Below are positions 35,069-44,461 of a DNA stretch of 64,000 nt, piece after piece. Position 1 is the stretch's first letter, and each line of letters opens with the position of its first letter. The DNA comes from Thermus filiformis (GTDB lineage Bacteria > Deinococcota > Deinococci > Deinococcales > Thermaceae). Location of the stretch: assembly GCF_000771745.2 (NCBI RefSeq), contig NZ_JPSL02000037.1, positions 218,585-282,584 of the forward strand. Reading direction: 5' to 3'. Made by a program: the position numbers and the translations under genes. The notes beneath the pieces are model-generated. The model saw only the letters and a program-made list of their open reading frames with translations. It was not told the DNA's origin and did not search any database.

Positions 35069-35695
35069 CTACTGGCCCAGGGCCTTGTCCAAAAGCTCCT
35101 TCCAGCGGGCGTAGTCCATGTAGCCCGTGTACCGTTCCCCGGCGATGAAGAAGCTTGGGGTCCCGGTGAGGCCCAGGTCGTTCGCCAGCTTCTGGTCGGC
35201 CAGGACCTCGTCCCGGTGCTTTCCCGAGGCCAGGCAGTCCCCGAAGGCCCGTTCGTCCAGGCCGAGCTGGCCCGCCAGGCCCGTCAGGTACCGGTCCAGG
35301 GCCTCCCCAGAGAGGTTACCCCAGGACGGGTCCCGGAAGAGGGCCTGGTGGTAGTCCAGATAGCGGTTCTGGTCGGCGGCGCAGGCCGCGGCCTCGCCCG
35401 CCCGGACCACGTTCGCCTGGCCCGGGAAGGGGAAGTCGCGGAAGACGTAGCGCACCTTCCCCGTCTCCACGTACTCCGCCATGAGGCGGGGAAGGACCTT
35501 TTCCGAGTGGTCCCGGCAGTGGGGGCAGAGGTAGTTGGAGAAGTCCACCACCGTCACCGGGGCGTCCGGCCGGCCCAGGGCTAGGCGGGCGCCCTGGGCC
35601 GGGTCCAGGTTGGGGTTACCCCGGGGCTTCAGAAAGAGGAAGGCGAAGACCCCGAGGAGGCCGACGAGGATGACCAGGGCGAGGATGCGCTGCAT
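35069..35695 (-). CDS. DsbA-family thiol oxidoreductase, membrane-anchored
   Basis: This 208-residue protein has an N-terminal signal-anchor (ILALVILVGLLGVFAFLFL) and a thioredoxin-like DsbA domain. The active site is CPHC in VVDFSNYLCPHCRDHSEKVLP (about residue 57), and the cis-proline loop is GLTGTPSFFIAGERY (about 176). It should act outside the membrane on disulfides of exported proteins. Two further cysteines (AACAADQ and FGDCLASG) are typical of the BdbD-like group. The ATG at 35695 lies 6 nt after TAGAAT. Confidence 0.88.
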   Translation of the reverse strand: MQRILALVILVGLLGVFAFLFLKPRGNPNLDPAQGARLALGRPDAPVTVVDFSNYLCPHCRDHSEKVLPRLMAEYVETGKVRYVFRDFPFPGQANVVRAGEAAACAADQNRYLDYHQALFRDPSWGNLSGEALDRYLTGLAGQLGLDERAFGDCLASGKHRDEVLADQKLANDLGLTGTPSFFIAGERYTGYMDYARWKELLDKALGQ

Positions 35696-35704
35696 GGGCG
35701 TATT

Positions 35705-36655
<951 letters not shown>

Positions 36656-37054
36656 TTACCCTCCTTTTCCGAAGGCCCGCCTCCGGATGGCGTGCTCCCC
36701 ACGCCAGTACCGGAAGGCCGATTCCTCCTTTGCCCCGAAGGCCCGGGAGAGGCCCCGCAGGACCTCCTCCGGGTCCACCCCTTCCCGGTAGAAGTAGAGG
36801 TCCAAGGTGGCGGAGGCGTTGTCCTCCGGCCAGGTGTGGATCATCGCCGCGGCCACCGGGCTCATCACCGCGGCGGAGAGGCCCTGGGGGTGGAACTTAT
36901 AGGAGATGGTCTGCACCGAGTCCCTGGGGGCCCCGAGCCGCATCACCGCGTCCACCAGGGCCGCCTCCACCATCTTGGGGTTTTCCAAAACGTCCAGGTC
37001 GCAGCCGTAGATCTCGGCCACGTACCGGCCTCCGGGAACGCCCGCCTCCGTCAC
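36656..37054 (-). CDS. speD2: Catalytically dead SpeD paralogue (prozyme-like)
   Basis: This 132-residue protein is clearly homologous to SpeD (GLSAAVMSPVAAAMIHTWPE against the canonical GLTAVVLLAESHLSIHTWPE pattern). The ESH processing site is VAA (residues 67-69), so the Ser that becomes the pyruvoyl group is Ala68. The catalytic Cys (Cys89 of the other SpeD) is Phe88. Only His73 is kept. It cannot self-process or decarboxylate SAM by the known mechanism. It is 3 nt from speE and about 29 kb from the active speD. An allosteric activator role like the trypanosome AdoMetDC prozyme, or a SpeE partner, is inferred. It starts at GTG 37054. Confidence 0.85.
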   Translation of the reverse strand: MTEAGVPGGRYVAEIYGCDLDVLENPKMVEAALVDAVMRLGAPRDSVQTISYKFHPQGLSAAVMSPVAAAMIHTWPEDNASATLDLYFYREGVDPEEVLRGLSRAFGAKEESAFRYWRGEHAIRRRAFGKGG

Positions 37055-37111
37055 AGTGCCCCATGCTACGCCAGGCCGCCCTTCGCCGCAACACCCCGCG
37101 CCCCTTTTGGG

Positions 37112-39742
37112 CTATCCGCCGAAGTAGTCCTTGAGCTGGTCCTTGGTGACGAGCACCTCCCGGGGCTTGGAGCCCTGGTGGGGGCCCACGATGCCCATGG
37201 CCTCGAGGGCGTCCATGAGCTTCCCGGCCCGGGCGTGGCCGATGGAGAGCCGCCTTTGCAGGCGGCTCACCGAGCCGTACCCCTCCTCCACCACGATCTC
37301 CGCCGCCTTCCTCAAGAGGGGGTCGGAGAAGTCCACCTCTCCCGGGCCTGCGCTCTCCGTCCGGGGGGGTTCAAAGTCCTGGGCGTAGGCCTCGGCGAAG
37401 CGGTCCTCAAAGCTCTGCCCCCGCAGGAAGCCCGCCACCCGGTGGACCTCCTCCTCCGAGAGGTAGGGGGCCTGGAGGCGGACCGGCTTGGCCAGGCCCG
37501 GCTGGTAGAAGAGGAAGTCCCCCTGGCCGATGAGCCGCTCCGCCCCCTGGGTGTCCAGGATGGTGCGGGAGTCAAACTGGCTGGAGACGGCGAAGGCCAT
37601 GCGGGCGGGGATGTTGACCTTGATCAGGCTGGTGAGGATGTCCACGCTGGGCCGCTGGGTGGCCAGGATGAGGTGCATGCCCGTGGCCCGGGCCATCTGG
37701 GCCAGGCGCAAAATGGCCTGCTCCACCTCCTTGGGGGCGGTGATCATCAGGTCCGCCAGCTCGTCCACCACGATGACCACGTAGGGCAGGGCCTCCCCCC
37801 CTTCCGCCTGGACCTTCTGGTTGTACTGCTCCAGGTTCCTCGCCCCCACCTGGCTCATCATCCGGTACCGCCTCTCCATGTGCCCCACCGCCCCCAGAAG
37901 CACCCCTGCCGCCTCCTCGGGGTTGGTCACCACGGGCCGGATCAGGTGGGGGATGCCCTCGTAGGGGGTGAGCTCCACCATCTTGGGGTCCACCATCAGG
38001 AAGCGGAGCCGGGTGGGAAGGTGCTTGTAGAGGAGGCTCATGATCAGGGTGTTGATGGCCACGCTCTTTCCGCTGCCCGTGGAGCCCGCGATGAGGAGGT
38101 GGGGCATCTTGGCCAGGTCCCGCACCCAGACCTCCCCCTCTATGCTCTTGCCCAGGATCAGGGGCAAAAGGGCCTGGGCGCTTTGGTAGCTTTGGGAGAG
38201 GAGGGCCTCGGAGAAGCGGACCAGCTCCCGCCTGGCGTTGGGGACTTCTAGGCCGATGACGTTCTTTCCCGGGATGGGGGCCTCCACCCGCACGCTCCCC
38301 GCCGCCAGGGCCCGGGCCAGGTCGTTTTGCAGGTTGGCGATGCGGCTGATCTTCTCCCCGGGGGCGGGGAGGATCTCGTACCGGGTCACGGAGGGGCCGC
38401 GGGCGAAGCCCACCACCCTGGCCTCCACCCCGAACTCCCTCAGGGTCTCGTCAATCACCTGGGCCAGCCGGCGCGCCTCCTCCTCGCTCCGGCCGTCTTT
38501 GGCCTGGGGGGCGGGGGGGTCCAGGAGGTCGGGGGTGGGGAGGGCGAGGGCGGTGGAGGCCGGGCCGGGGGGCTGGGGGGCCGGTTCGGCCTCCGGTTCG
38601 GGCTCCGGGGCCGGGGGGGCTTCCTGGGCCCTTGGGGGCTCCCAGCTTGGCTCGAGCGCGACCTCCAAGGAGGGCAGGGCGGGCTCCTCCTCCGGCGTGG
38701 CGGGCACGGCGCTGGGGGGGCGGGAGGTGAGGAGGGCCTTGAGCGCCTCCGCCTGCACCTTCTCCCCCTTCTCCAGGAAGGGGAGCCAGAGGGCGAAGGC
38801 CTGGGCCCGCTCCTTCAGGTCCTCCAAAAGGCCGGAAAGCTCCGCCCACAGCGCCCGCCTCCTCTCCCGCTCCTTAAGCCCCCGCCGGAGGCCGGAAAGG
38901 CTTGGGGGGAGCCGGACGGGCTCCGAGAGGCGGCCCAGCCTCGCCCAGAGCGCCTGGGCCTCCAGGAGGAGGGCGGCCCGCCGTTCCTCCAGGGCCTCCC
39001 GCAGGGGGCCCCGGCCCGGCAGGGGCTTTTCCAGGCCCTGGGCCAAGGCCTTGAGCTCGGGCTCCAGGGGCCGGGCCTCGGCCCGGATGGCCGCTTCGAG
39101 GTCCGCGACCCGCTCCCGGATGAAGGCCCTCAGGGCCTCCTCCACCTTGGGAAGCTCCTTGGGGGAGAGGTTCTTGGCCAAGGCCAGCAGGGCGGGGTGG
39201 TCGGGGTAGAGCCGGGCCAGGGCGGAGAGCCGGCCTCTAAGGAGGAGGGTCTTGAGCCAGAGCCGGCCCCGCCGGACCCCCTCCACCCCCAGCTTCAGGG
39301 CCTGGAGAAGGGTCTTCAAAGGGGGGCGGTGGGCCCAGAGGTCCAGGAGGGCGAGGGTCAAAAGAGCGGAGAAGAGGTAGGCGAGCGCCCCCAGCCGCTC
39401 CGTCAGCAGGGCTTTCGCCGCCTGGCCCAGCCCGCCCAGGGCCTCCCCCAGGAAGGGGAGGAGGCTTAGAAGGAGAAGGAGGAGGAAGCCCAGGTGCCTC
39501 AGGACCCGCCCCGGGGGCCGGGAGAGGAGGAGGCTTCCCCCGGCGGCGAGGAGGGCCAGGCTGGGGGCGTAGCCCAGGAGCCCGAGGGGGCGGTAGAGGA
39601 GGTCGTGCACCCAGGCCCCCACCGCCCCCGTGAGGTTGGGGAAGGCTCCAGTGAGGAGGAAGGCCCCCAGGCTCACCAGGAACAGGCCCAGGGCCTCGAG
39701 GTCGCGGTTGGGGGTCTGCTTGCGGGCCTTGCCCTTCGCCAT
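37112..39742 (-). CDS. ftsK: DNA translocase FtsK
   Basis: This 876-residue protein has about four N-terminal membrane helices (residues 15-150), a long charged helical linker with a Pro/Glu-rich stretch (about 390-440), and a RecA-type motor: [20 protein letters not shown] (Walker A), [15 protein letters not shown] (Walker B), [13 protein letters not shown]. The gamma domain is a winged helix ([31 protein letters not shown]) that reads orienting DNA motifs. It works in chromosome dimer segregation at division. The ATG at 39742 lies 9 nt after TATAAT; an ATG 24 codons upstream is inside the preceding terminator and is rejected. Confidence 0.95.
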   Translation of the reverse strand: MAKGKARKQTPNRDLEALGLFLVSLGAFLLTGAFPNLTGAVGAWVHDLLYRPLGLLGYAPSLALLAAGGSLLLSRPPGRVLRHLGFLLLLLLSLLPFLGEALGGLGQAAKALLTERLGALAYLFSALLTLALLDLWAHRPPLKTLLQALKLGVEGVRRGRLWLKTLLLRGRLSALARLYPDHPALLALAKNLSPKELPKVEEALRAFIRERVADLEAAIRAEARPLEPELKALAQGLEKPLPGRGPLREALEERRAALLLEAQALWARLGRLSEPVRLPPSLSGLRRGLKERERRRALWAELSGLLEDLKERAQAFALWLPFLEKGEKVQAEALKALLTSRPPSAVPATPEEEPALPSLEVALEPSWEPPRAQEAPPAPEPEPEAEPAPQPPGPASTALALPTPDLLDPPAPQAKDGRSEEEARRLAQVIDETLREFGVEARVVGFARGPSVTRYEILPAPGEKISRIANLQNDLARALAAGSVRVEAPIPGKNVIGLEVPNARRELVRFSEALLSQSYQSAQALLPLILGKSIEGEVWVRDLAKMPHLLIAGSTGSGKSVAINTLIMSLLYKHLPTRLRFLMVDPKMVELTPYEGIPHLIRPVVTNPEEAAGVLLGAVGHMERRYRMMSQVGARNLEQYNQKVQAEGGEALPYVVIVVDELADLMITAPKEVEQAILRLAQMARATGMHLILATQRPSVDILTSLIKVNIPARMAFAVSSQFDSRTILDTQGAERLIGQGDFLFYQPGLAKPVRLQAPYLSEEEVHRVAGFLRGQSFEDRFAEAYAQDFEPPRTESAGPGEVDFSDPLLRKAAEIVVEEGYGSVSRLQRRLSIGHARAGKLMDALEAMGIVGPHQGSKPREVLVTKDQLKDYFGG

Positions 39743-39751
39743 TCCTAAAGG

Positions 39752-39757
39752 ATTATA
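39752..39757 (-). promoter_or_regulatory. ftsK -10 element
   Basis: A perfect TATAAT (39757-39752, minus strand) sits between the ompH terminator and the ftsK ATG. Confidence 0.55.
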
Positions 39758-39761
39758 GAGG

Positions 39762-39786
39762 AAACGCCCCGCCCGGAGGCGGGGCG
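39762..39786 (-). terminator. Terminator after ompH
   Basis: CGCCCCGCC, a 4-nt loop and GGCGGGGCG make a perfect 9-bp stem followed on the minus strand by TTTC. It separates ompH from ftsK. Confidence 0.65.
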
Positions 39787-39805
39787 AGGGAAAAAGGAGC
39801 TTATA

Positions 39806-39855
39806 CCACCCCATCCTGGCTTGCGCCAGGATGGGGGCCCCGGTAAAGCCGTTCT
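39806..39855 (+). repeat. Intergenic repeat, copy 3 (hairpin A)
   Basis: TACCACCCCATCCTGGC, loop and GCCAGGATGGGGG, then GGGCCCCGGTAAAG. This is hairpin A with its linker; hairpin B is not recognisable. It lies between the ompH stop and its terminator. Confidence 0.7.
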
Positions 39856-39869
39856 CAAGCCAAAGGATA

Positions 39870-40355
39870 TTACTTCCTGATCTCCTTGAGCACCGCCTGG
39901 GTCAGGTCGGTGTCGTCGTCCGCGTAGACCACCAGCCCGGACTGGGCCGCCACCTGCTTGCTCATCACCACGCTGAATCCCTGGGCCTTGGCCACCTTGG
40001 CGATGGCCTGGTCTATCTCCTCGGTGATAGGCTTGAGGGCCTGGGCCTGCCGGTCCTGCCACTTCTTAAGGGCGGTCTGGTAGGTCTGGAGAAGGGTCTG
40101 GTAGTCCTGCTGCTCCTTGGCGCTGGCCGTCCCCGTCTTCACCTTCTGGTCCAGGGGCTTGAGCTTGTCTTCTAGGGGCTGGAGCTCCTTCCGGGCCTGG
40201 GCCTGGACGTCCTGGACCTTTTTGAAGTCGGGGTGGCCCTGGATCAGGGCCTCCGCGTCCACGAAGCCCACCCGGCTGGGGGTGGTCCGGTTCTGGGCCA
40301 CCAGGGGGGTGGCCAAAAGGCCGAGGGCCGCGAGAAATAGGGCGAACCGTTTCAT
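39870..40355 (-). CDS. OmpH/Skp-family periplasmic chaperone
   Basis: This 161-residue protein has a signal peptide ([21 protein letters not shown]) and an OmpH domain: [21 protein letters not shown], a long charged coiled coil (about residues 45-105), then the return segment [43 protein letters not shown]. Skp-type chaperones escort outer-membrane proteins. The ATG lies 6 nt after TAGGCT (40367-40362), a leaderless arrangement. Confidence 0.88.
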   Translation of the reverse strand: MKRFALFLAALGLLATPLVAQNRTTPSRVGFVDAEALIQGHPDFKKVQDVQAQARKELQPLEDKLKPLDQKVKTGTASAKEQQDYQTLLQTYQTALKKWQDRQAQALKPITEEIDQAIAKVAKAQGFSVVMSKQVAAQSGLVVYADDDTDLTQAVLKEIRK

Positions 40356-40361
40356 GGCCCA

Positions 40362-40367
40362 AGCCTA
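40362..40367 (-). promoter_or_regulatory. -10 of ompH
   Basis: TAGGCT on the minus strand lies exactly 6 nt before the ATG at 40355; no RBS is present. Confidence 0.5.
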
Positions 40368-40450
40368 CCCGGGCGCGGTGAAGGCCACATGAGAGGAGAA
40401 GGGGCTTGGTTTTGAGGGGGGAAGGGGATAGGGTGAGGGGGGAGGTGGAT

Positions 40451-40876
40451 ATGCGCAAGGTTTGGGTTCTTCTCGTTCTCCTTCTGGTGCCCGCTCTGGC
40501 GCAGCGGGCGGTCTCCTTCCGGGTCTCCTTGCCCAACCCCCCAGGGGTTGGCCTCGGCCTCGAGGGAAACTTGGAGCAGAGCTTCGCCTTCCGGCTTTAC
40601 GCCGATCTTTTGGCCGGGCCGGACGGCTACCTGGGGGGTGAGCTCCTCTTCAAGCCCGACCTGGGCCGGTTTGACCGGGACCTGAGGGGGATCCGGCCCT
40701 ACTTCGGTGGAGGCCTGGGGGCACGGCTCGTCCCGGGGGAGGTCGGGATCCAGCTGGCTTTGGGCCTCGAGGTCCTTCTGGACGCCCGGACCGGCGTCTT
40801 CTTGGAGGGGGACTACTTCGCCCCCTTCAGTGGGCGTCAGATGAACCGGCTCGTCCTGGGGGCCAACCTCAGGTAG
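40451..40876 (+). CDS. Secreted beta-rich protein, possible small outer-membrane barrel
   Basis: This 141-residue protein has a signal peptide (MRKVWVLLVLLLVPALA). The mature part alternates polar and hydrophobic residues in beta-hairpin fashion (FAFRLYADLLAGPDGYLGGELLFKPDLGRF, GIRPYFGGGLGARLV) and ends NRLVLGANLR. This resembles a small outer-membrane beta barrel. No family was recognised. The ATG has GGAGGTGG at the right distance. Confidence 0.7.
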   Translation: MRKVWVLLVLLLVPALAQRAVSFRVSLPNPPGVGLGLEGNLEQSFAFRLYADLLAGPDGYLGGELLFKPDLGRFDRDLRGIRPYFGGGLGARLVPGEVGIQLALGLEVLLDARTGVFLEGDYFAPFSGRQMNRLVLGANLR

Positions 40877-40967
40877 GCCCCGCTTGGGCTCCCTGGGCGC
40901 TCCGCTTCCGGGGCGCCCGGGGACATTCCTCTCCTTGGCGTCGGGTATCCTTAAGGAGGAGGTCGGT

Positions 40968-41600
40968 ATGTTCGTAAAGGACTATATGACCAAGGACCCG
41001 GTCACCGTCACCCCCGACACCCCTGTTCTGGACGCCATCCGCCTTTTGAAGGAAAAGGGGTTCCGGCGGCTTCCCGTGCTGAAGAACGGGAAGCTGGTGG
41101 GCCTGGTCACGGAGAAGGACCTGAAGGACGCCATGCCCTCCAAGGCCACCACCCTTTCCGTCTGGGAGATGAACTACCTCCTCTCCAAGCTCACGGTGGA
41201 GGAGGTGATGGTGAGGAACGTGCTCACCATCCCGGCGGAGGCGCCTTTGGAGGAGGCGGCCCTCCTCATGGAGGAGAAGAAGATCGGGGCCCTGCCCGTG
41301 ATGGAAGGGGAGAGGCTGGTGGGGATCATCACGGTGACGGACGTGATGAAGGCCTTCACCGAGGTCATGGGCCTCAAGGAGGGGGGGATGCGGGTCACGG
41401 TGGACATCCCGGACGTGCCGGGCTCCCTGGCCCAGATGGCCCAGGCGGTCGTCCCCTCCAACATCGTCTCCGTCGTGACCGCCGGGAAAGAGGGGGGGTA
41501 CCGCCGGATCGTCCTCCGGGTGGTGGGGGAGGGCATGGAGACGGTGGCCGACCGGCTCAGGGCCGCGGGGGAGAAGGTGGTGGACGTGCGGAAGGGCTAA
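40968..41600 (+). CDS. CBS-pair and ACT domain protein (AcuB-like)
   Basis: This 210-residue protein has two CBS motifs (FVKDYMTKDPVTVTPDTPVLDAIRLLKEKGFRRLPVLK and TVEEVMVRNVLTIPAEAPLEEAALLMEEKKIGALPVME). An ACT domain follows from about residue 140 (MRVTVDIPDVPGSLAQMAQAVVPSNIVSVVTA). Such proteins sense adenylates through CBS and amino acids through ACT. AcuB in Bacillus affects acetoin use, but transfer of that role is uncertain. The start follows AAGGAGGAGG. It converges on pheA, another ACT-domain protein. Confidence 0.85.
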   Translation: MFVKDYMTKDPVTVTPDTPVLDAIRLLKEKGFRRLPVLKNGKLVGLVTEKDLKDAMPSKATTLSVWEMNYLLSKLTVEEVMVRNVLTIPAEAPLEEAALLMEEKKIGALPVMEGERLVGIITVTDVMKAFTEVMGLKEGGMRVTVDIPDVPGSLAQMAQAVVPSNIVSVVTAGKEGGYRRIVLRVVGEGMETVADRLRAAGEKVVDVRKG

Positions 41601-41640
41601 TACCACCCCGGTTTGACCCGGGGCCTGGATGGGGTGGCCC
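41601..41640 (+). repeat. Intergenic repeat, copy 4 (partial)
   Basis: TACCACCCCGGTTTGACCCG and GGGGCC...GGGGTGGCC follow directly after the TAA of the CBS-ACT gene. It keeps the TACCACCCC start of the family but the interior is rearranged. Confidence 0.5.
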
Positions 41641-42461
41641 TAGAGGCCGTTCGTCATAGCCGGGTAGGAGCCCAGCACCTTGACAAAGGCCGCCCGGGAG
41701 AGGAGCTTCAGAAGGGCCTGGGCGGGGCCGGGGTCCTCCAGGTGCCCCTCGAGGTCCAGGTAGAAGAGGTAGCTGAAGGCCCGGTCCTTCCGGGGGCGGG
41801 ACTCGAGCTTGGTCAGGTTCACCCCCGCCTCGGCGAACAGGCTCAGGGCCTCCAGAAGCCCCCCGGGCCGGTGGCGCACCGCGAAGACGATGCTGGTCTT
41901 GTGCGGCCCCGGTCCCTTTTTGGCCTCCTCGCGGGAGAGGACGAAGAAGCGGGTGTAGTTGAAGGGGCTGTCCTCAATGTTCTCCGCCAGGATCTCCAGC
42001 CCGTAGAGGGAGGCCGCCCGCCGGGAGGCGATGGCCCCCATCCCGGCCTCCCGCTTCTCGGCCAGCTCCCGGGCCGCCCCCGCGGTGTCGTAAACGGGGA
42101 TGGGGGTGAGGCCCAGCCGGGCCAGGAAGCCGTCGCACTGGGCCAGGGCCTGGGGGTGGCTCTTCACGGCCCGGATCTCCTTCAGCTCCACCCCAGGGGG
42201 GGCCAGGAGGCAGTGCTCCACCCGGTGGACGATCTCCCCCACCACGTGGAGGTCGCTCTCCAGGAGAAGGTCGTAGGTTTGGTTGATGCTCCCCGCGGTG
42301 GTGTTCTCCACCGGGACCACCCCCAGCTCCACCTCCCCCTTCTCCACCGCCGAGAAGACCTGGTGAAAGGTGGGGTAGCCCACGGGCGTGGCCTCGGGGA
42401 AGGCCTTGATCAGGGCCTCCTCGCTGTAGGCCCCCTCGGTCCCCTGGTAGGCGATGCGCAT
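41640..42461 (-). CDS. pheA: Prephenate dehydratase
   Basis: This 273-residue enzyme converts prephenate to phenylpyruvate for phenylalanine synthesis. It has RIAYQGTEGAYSEEA at the N-terminus, VVPVENTTAGSI near residue 48, SHPQALAQCDGFL near 103, and the signature DSPFNYTRFFVLSRE near 165. The regulatory ACT domain (KTSIVFAVRHRPGGLLEALSLFAEAGVNLTKLESRP) that binds Phe follows. The ATG at 42461 lies 7 nt from a -10 shared with the divergent response regulator. The longer frame upstream is antisense to that gene and is spurious. Confidence 0.93.
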   Translation of the reverse strand: MRIAYQGTEGAYSEEALIKAFPEATPVGYPTFHQVFSAVEKGEVELGVVPVENTTAGSINQTYDLLLESDLHVVGEIVHRVEHCLLAPPGVELKEIRAVKSHPQALAQCDGFLARLGLTPIPVYDTAGAARELAEKREAGMGAIASRRAASLYGLEILAENIEDSPFNYTRFFVLSREEAKKGPGPHKTSIVFAVRHRPGGLLEALSLFAEAGVNLTKLESRPRKDRAFSYLFYLDLEGHLEDPGPAQALLKLLSRAAFVKVLGSYPAMTNGL

Positions 42462-42467
42462 ACCCTC

Positions 42468-42474
42468 TATGATA
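42468..42474. promoter_or_regulatory. Single -10 serving divergent pheA and response-regulator genes
   Basis: TATGATA reads TATGAT on the plus strand (42468-42473), 7 nt before GTG 42481. It reads TATCAT on the minus strand (42474-42469), 7 nt before the pheA ATG at 42461. Both mRNAs would be leaderless and the two starts are 20 bp apart. Confidence 0.7.
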
Positions 42475-42480
42475 ACGGGC

Positions 42481-43197
42481 GTGGCGCGGCTTTTGGTGGT
42501 GGACGACGACCCCCGCATCCGCAGGCTTTTGGAGGTGATCCTCTCCGCCCGCCATGAGGTGGTGGCCCTGGCCTCGGCCCGGGAGGCGCTGGAGTACCTG
42601 AAGGGGAACACCCCCGACCTCATGGTCCTGGACGTGATGATGCCCGAGATGGACGGGCTCGCCCTCCTGGGCCGGGTCCGCATGGTCAAGCGGCTCAAGG
42701 AGGTGCCGGTGGTCATGCTCACCGGGGGCGGGCAGGAGTTCCGCGACCCCGCCCGGATGCTGGGGGCGGACGTCTTCCTGGAAAAGCCCGTGGGGGGGAA
42801 GAAGCTGAACGAGGTGGTGGAGGCCCTCCTTTCCCGAAAGGGCTTCCTGCTTCCTGGGGGGGAGGTGGTGTCCAGCCTCGAGGAGGTGGGCCCCTACCTC
42901 CGCCAGGCCCTGCCCCCCGAGGAGGAGTTCCGAAGGCTTTGGAGGCGGGCGTCTTCCAGGGAGGCCCTGCTGCGCAACCTCCTGGTCAAGGGCTGGACCG
43001 AGGGCCTCCTAAGGCGGATCCTCCCCGGGCCCTACGACCTTTACGACCTCCTGGGCCACCTGGCCTACGGCTGGCCCCTCGTGACCCGAAAGGAGCGGGC
43101 CCGCTCCTGCCCGCCTTCCCCCCTTCTGGAGCGGTACCTGGAGGAGGGCCTCCTCTCTGAGGAGCTGGACCTCCTGGCGGACTGCCTCTATTCTTAG
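42481..43197 (+). CDS. Response regulator with unknown C-terminal domain
   Basis: Residues 1-118 of this 238-residue protein are a receiver domain: acidic pocket VVDDDPRIRR, phospho-acceptor Asp in DLMVLDVMMPEMDG, Thr in VVMLTGGG, Lys in FLEKPVG. The C-terminal 120 residues (LPGGEVVSSLEEVGPYLRQALPPEEEFRRLWRRAS...) are helical and match no DNA-binding or enzyme domain I know. GTG 42481 is chosen over ATG 42469 because the latter lies inside the -10. No kinase gene is adjacent. Confidence 0.8.
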   Translation: MARLLVVDDDPRIRRLLEVILSARHEVVALASAREALEYLKGNTPDLMVLDVMMPEMDGLALLGRVRMVKRLKEVPVVMLTGGGQEFRDPARMLGADVFLEKPVGGKKLNEVVEALLSRKGFLLPGGEVVSSLEEVGPYLRQALPPEEEFRRLWRRASSREALLRNLLVKGWTEGLLRRILPGPYDLYDLLGHLAYGWPLVTRKERARSCPPSPLLERYLEEGLLSEELDLLADCLYS

Positions 43198-43214
43198 GAA
43201 GAAGAGAACACCGA

Positions 43215-44441
43215 AGGGGGCCCATGTCATGGGGGCAGTTGTTTTGTGGTATCGTGTGTCAGGGCGAGGATGCTTAAGGCCTTCAAGTACCGCCTGTACC
43301 CGACTAAGCCCCAGGCCCGTGACCTGGAGCGCACCCTTGAGCTTTGCCGTCAGCTGTACAACGCGGCCTTGCAGGAGCGTAGAGAGGCTTATCGCAAGGC
43401 GGGCAAGACGGTGGGCTTCTACGAGCAGAAGCGCCACTTGCCTGAGATACGGGCCGAGCTACCCGAGTACAAAAGCGTCCACTCCCAGGTGCTCCAGAAC
43501 GTGGTGGAGCGGGTGGACAGGGCCTTCCGAGGATTCTTCCGGCGGGTAAAGGAAGGAAAGAAGCCTGGGTATCCGAGATTTAAAGGCAAGAACCGCTACG
43601 ACAGTTTCACCTTTCCCCAGGCGGGCACCACCGGGGTGAAACTCCAGGAGAGCGGTAAGCGGGTCCTTCTCTACGGCATCGGCTCGGTGAAGGTGAAGCT
43701 CCACCGCCCCTTGGAAGGCAGGATAAAGACCGCTACGGTCAAGCGGGAAGGGGAGCACTGGTACATCGTTTTCACCTGCGAGGTGGAGCCCAAGCCGCTT
43801 CCCAAGAACGAAAACGCCGTCGGAATAGACCTCGGTACCAACCCCAACTTCCTCATCACGTCCGACGGGGAGATGGTCCAGGCCCCCCGGTACTTCCAGA
43901 AGGCGCAAGACAAACTTGCTGCCGCACAACGCAACCTCGCCCGCAAGAAGCGGGGTAGCAACCGCTACAAGCAAGCCAGAAGGCGGGTGGCCAAACTGCA
44001 CCGCAAGATCGCCAATCAGCGCAAGGACTTTCACCACAAGCTGGCCAAAAAGCTTGTAAACCGCTATGGGACCATCGTCCACGAAGACCTGAACGTCCTC
44101 GGACTGGCCCGTTCCCATACCGCCAAGGGGATACACGACGCGGGCTGGGCTCAGTTCTTGCAGATCCTCGCCTACAAAGCGGCGGAGGCTGGTAGGCGGG
44201 TTGTGAAGGTAGACCCTAGGTACACGAGCCAGGACTGCCCGGTGTGCGGCCACAGGGAGAAGCGCCCCCTTTGGGTGCGAGAGTACACCTGCTCCCGATG
44301 CGGGGTGCTCCTCCACAGGGACGTGGCGGCGGCGCAGAACATCCTGGCGCGGGCTTGGACGGAGCCTTCGGGGACGGGAACGGTTCTTACTGTTTCCGTG
44401 GGCCCGAGAAGCCCCGGTATTTAGAGCGGGGAGTCGTCACA
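43215..44441 (+). mobile_element. IS200/IS605-type element carrying only tnpB
   Basis: The element holds one gene, tnpB, and no tnpA (IS1341-like). The left end includes TTGTGGTATC near 43244, preceded by an inverted repeat CCCATG/CATGGG (43224-43236). The right end is GGCCCGAGAAGCCCC, a small hairpin and GGGGAGTCGTCACA ending near 44441. Both ends are shared with the deleted relative at 26588. It sits between the response regulator and femX-like genes. Its right end stops 2 bases before the femX GTG. The left boundary is approximate. Confidence 0.75.
43270..44424 (+). CDS. tnpB: TnpB RNA-guided nuclease-type protein
   Basis: This 384-residue TnpB has an intact RuvC triad: Asp in AVGIDLGTNPNF (about residue 187), Glu in IVHEDLNVLGLA (about 272), Asp in LHRDVAAAQNILA (about 351). 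The zinc finger CPVCGHREKRPLWVREYTCSRCG lies between the last two. The N-terminus (MLKAFKYRLYPTKPQ) is canonical. TnpB proteins cut DNA guided by an RNA from the element's right end. No defect is visible, so the protein may be active. The ATG at 43270 gives the canonical N-terminus; upstream GTG codons lie in the left end. Confidence 0.92.
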   Translation: MLKAFKYRLYPTKPQARDLERTLELCRQLYNAALQERREAYRKAGKTVGFYEQKRHLPEIRAELPEYKSVHSQVLQNVVERVDRAFRGFFRRVKEGKKPGYPRFKGKNRYDSFTFPQAGTTGVKLQESGKRVLLYGIGSVKVKLHRPLEGRIKTATVKREGEHWYIVFTCEVEPKPLPKNENAVGIDLGTNPNFLITSDGEMVQAPRYFQKAQDKLAAAQRNLARKKRGSNRYKQARRRVAKLHRKIANQRKDFHHKLAKKLVNRYGTIVHEDLNVLGLARSHTAKGIHDAGWAQFLQILAYKAAEAGRRVVKVDPRYTSQDCPVCGHREKRPLWVREYTCSRCGVLLHRDVAAAQNILARAWTEPSGTGTVLTVSVGPRSPGI

Positions 44442-44461
44442 GGGTGCGCGTTCAGGAAGTA
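44330..44461 (+). ncRNA. Predicted omega RNA (right-end guide RNA) of TnpB
   Basis: By analogy with IS605-family TnpB systems, the tnpB 3' end and the element's right end should form the guide scaffold. The bases just after the right end (about 44442-44461) would serve as guide. This segment is the best conserved part between the two copies in the window, including the last hairpin and GGGGAGTCGTCACA. The guide region here is the first codons of the femX-like gene. Extent and activity are inferred. Confidence 0.5.
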
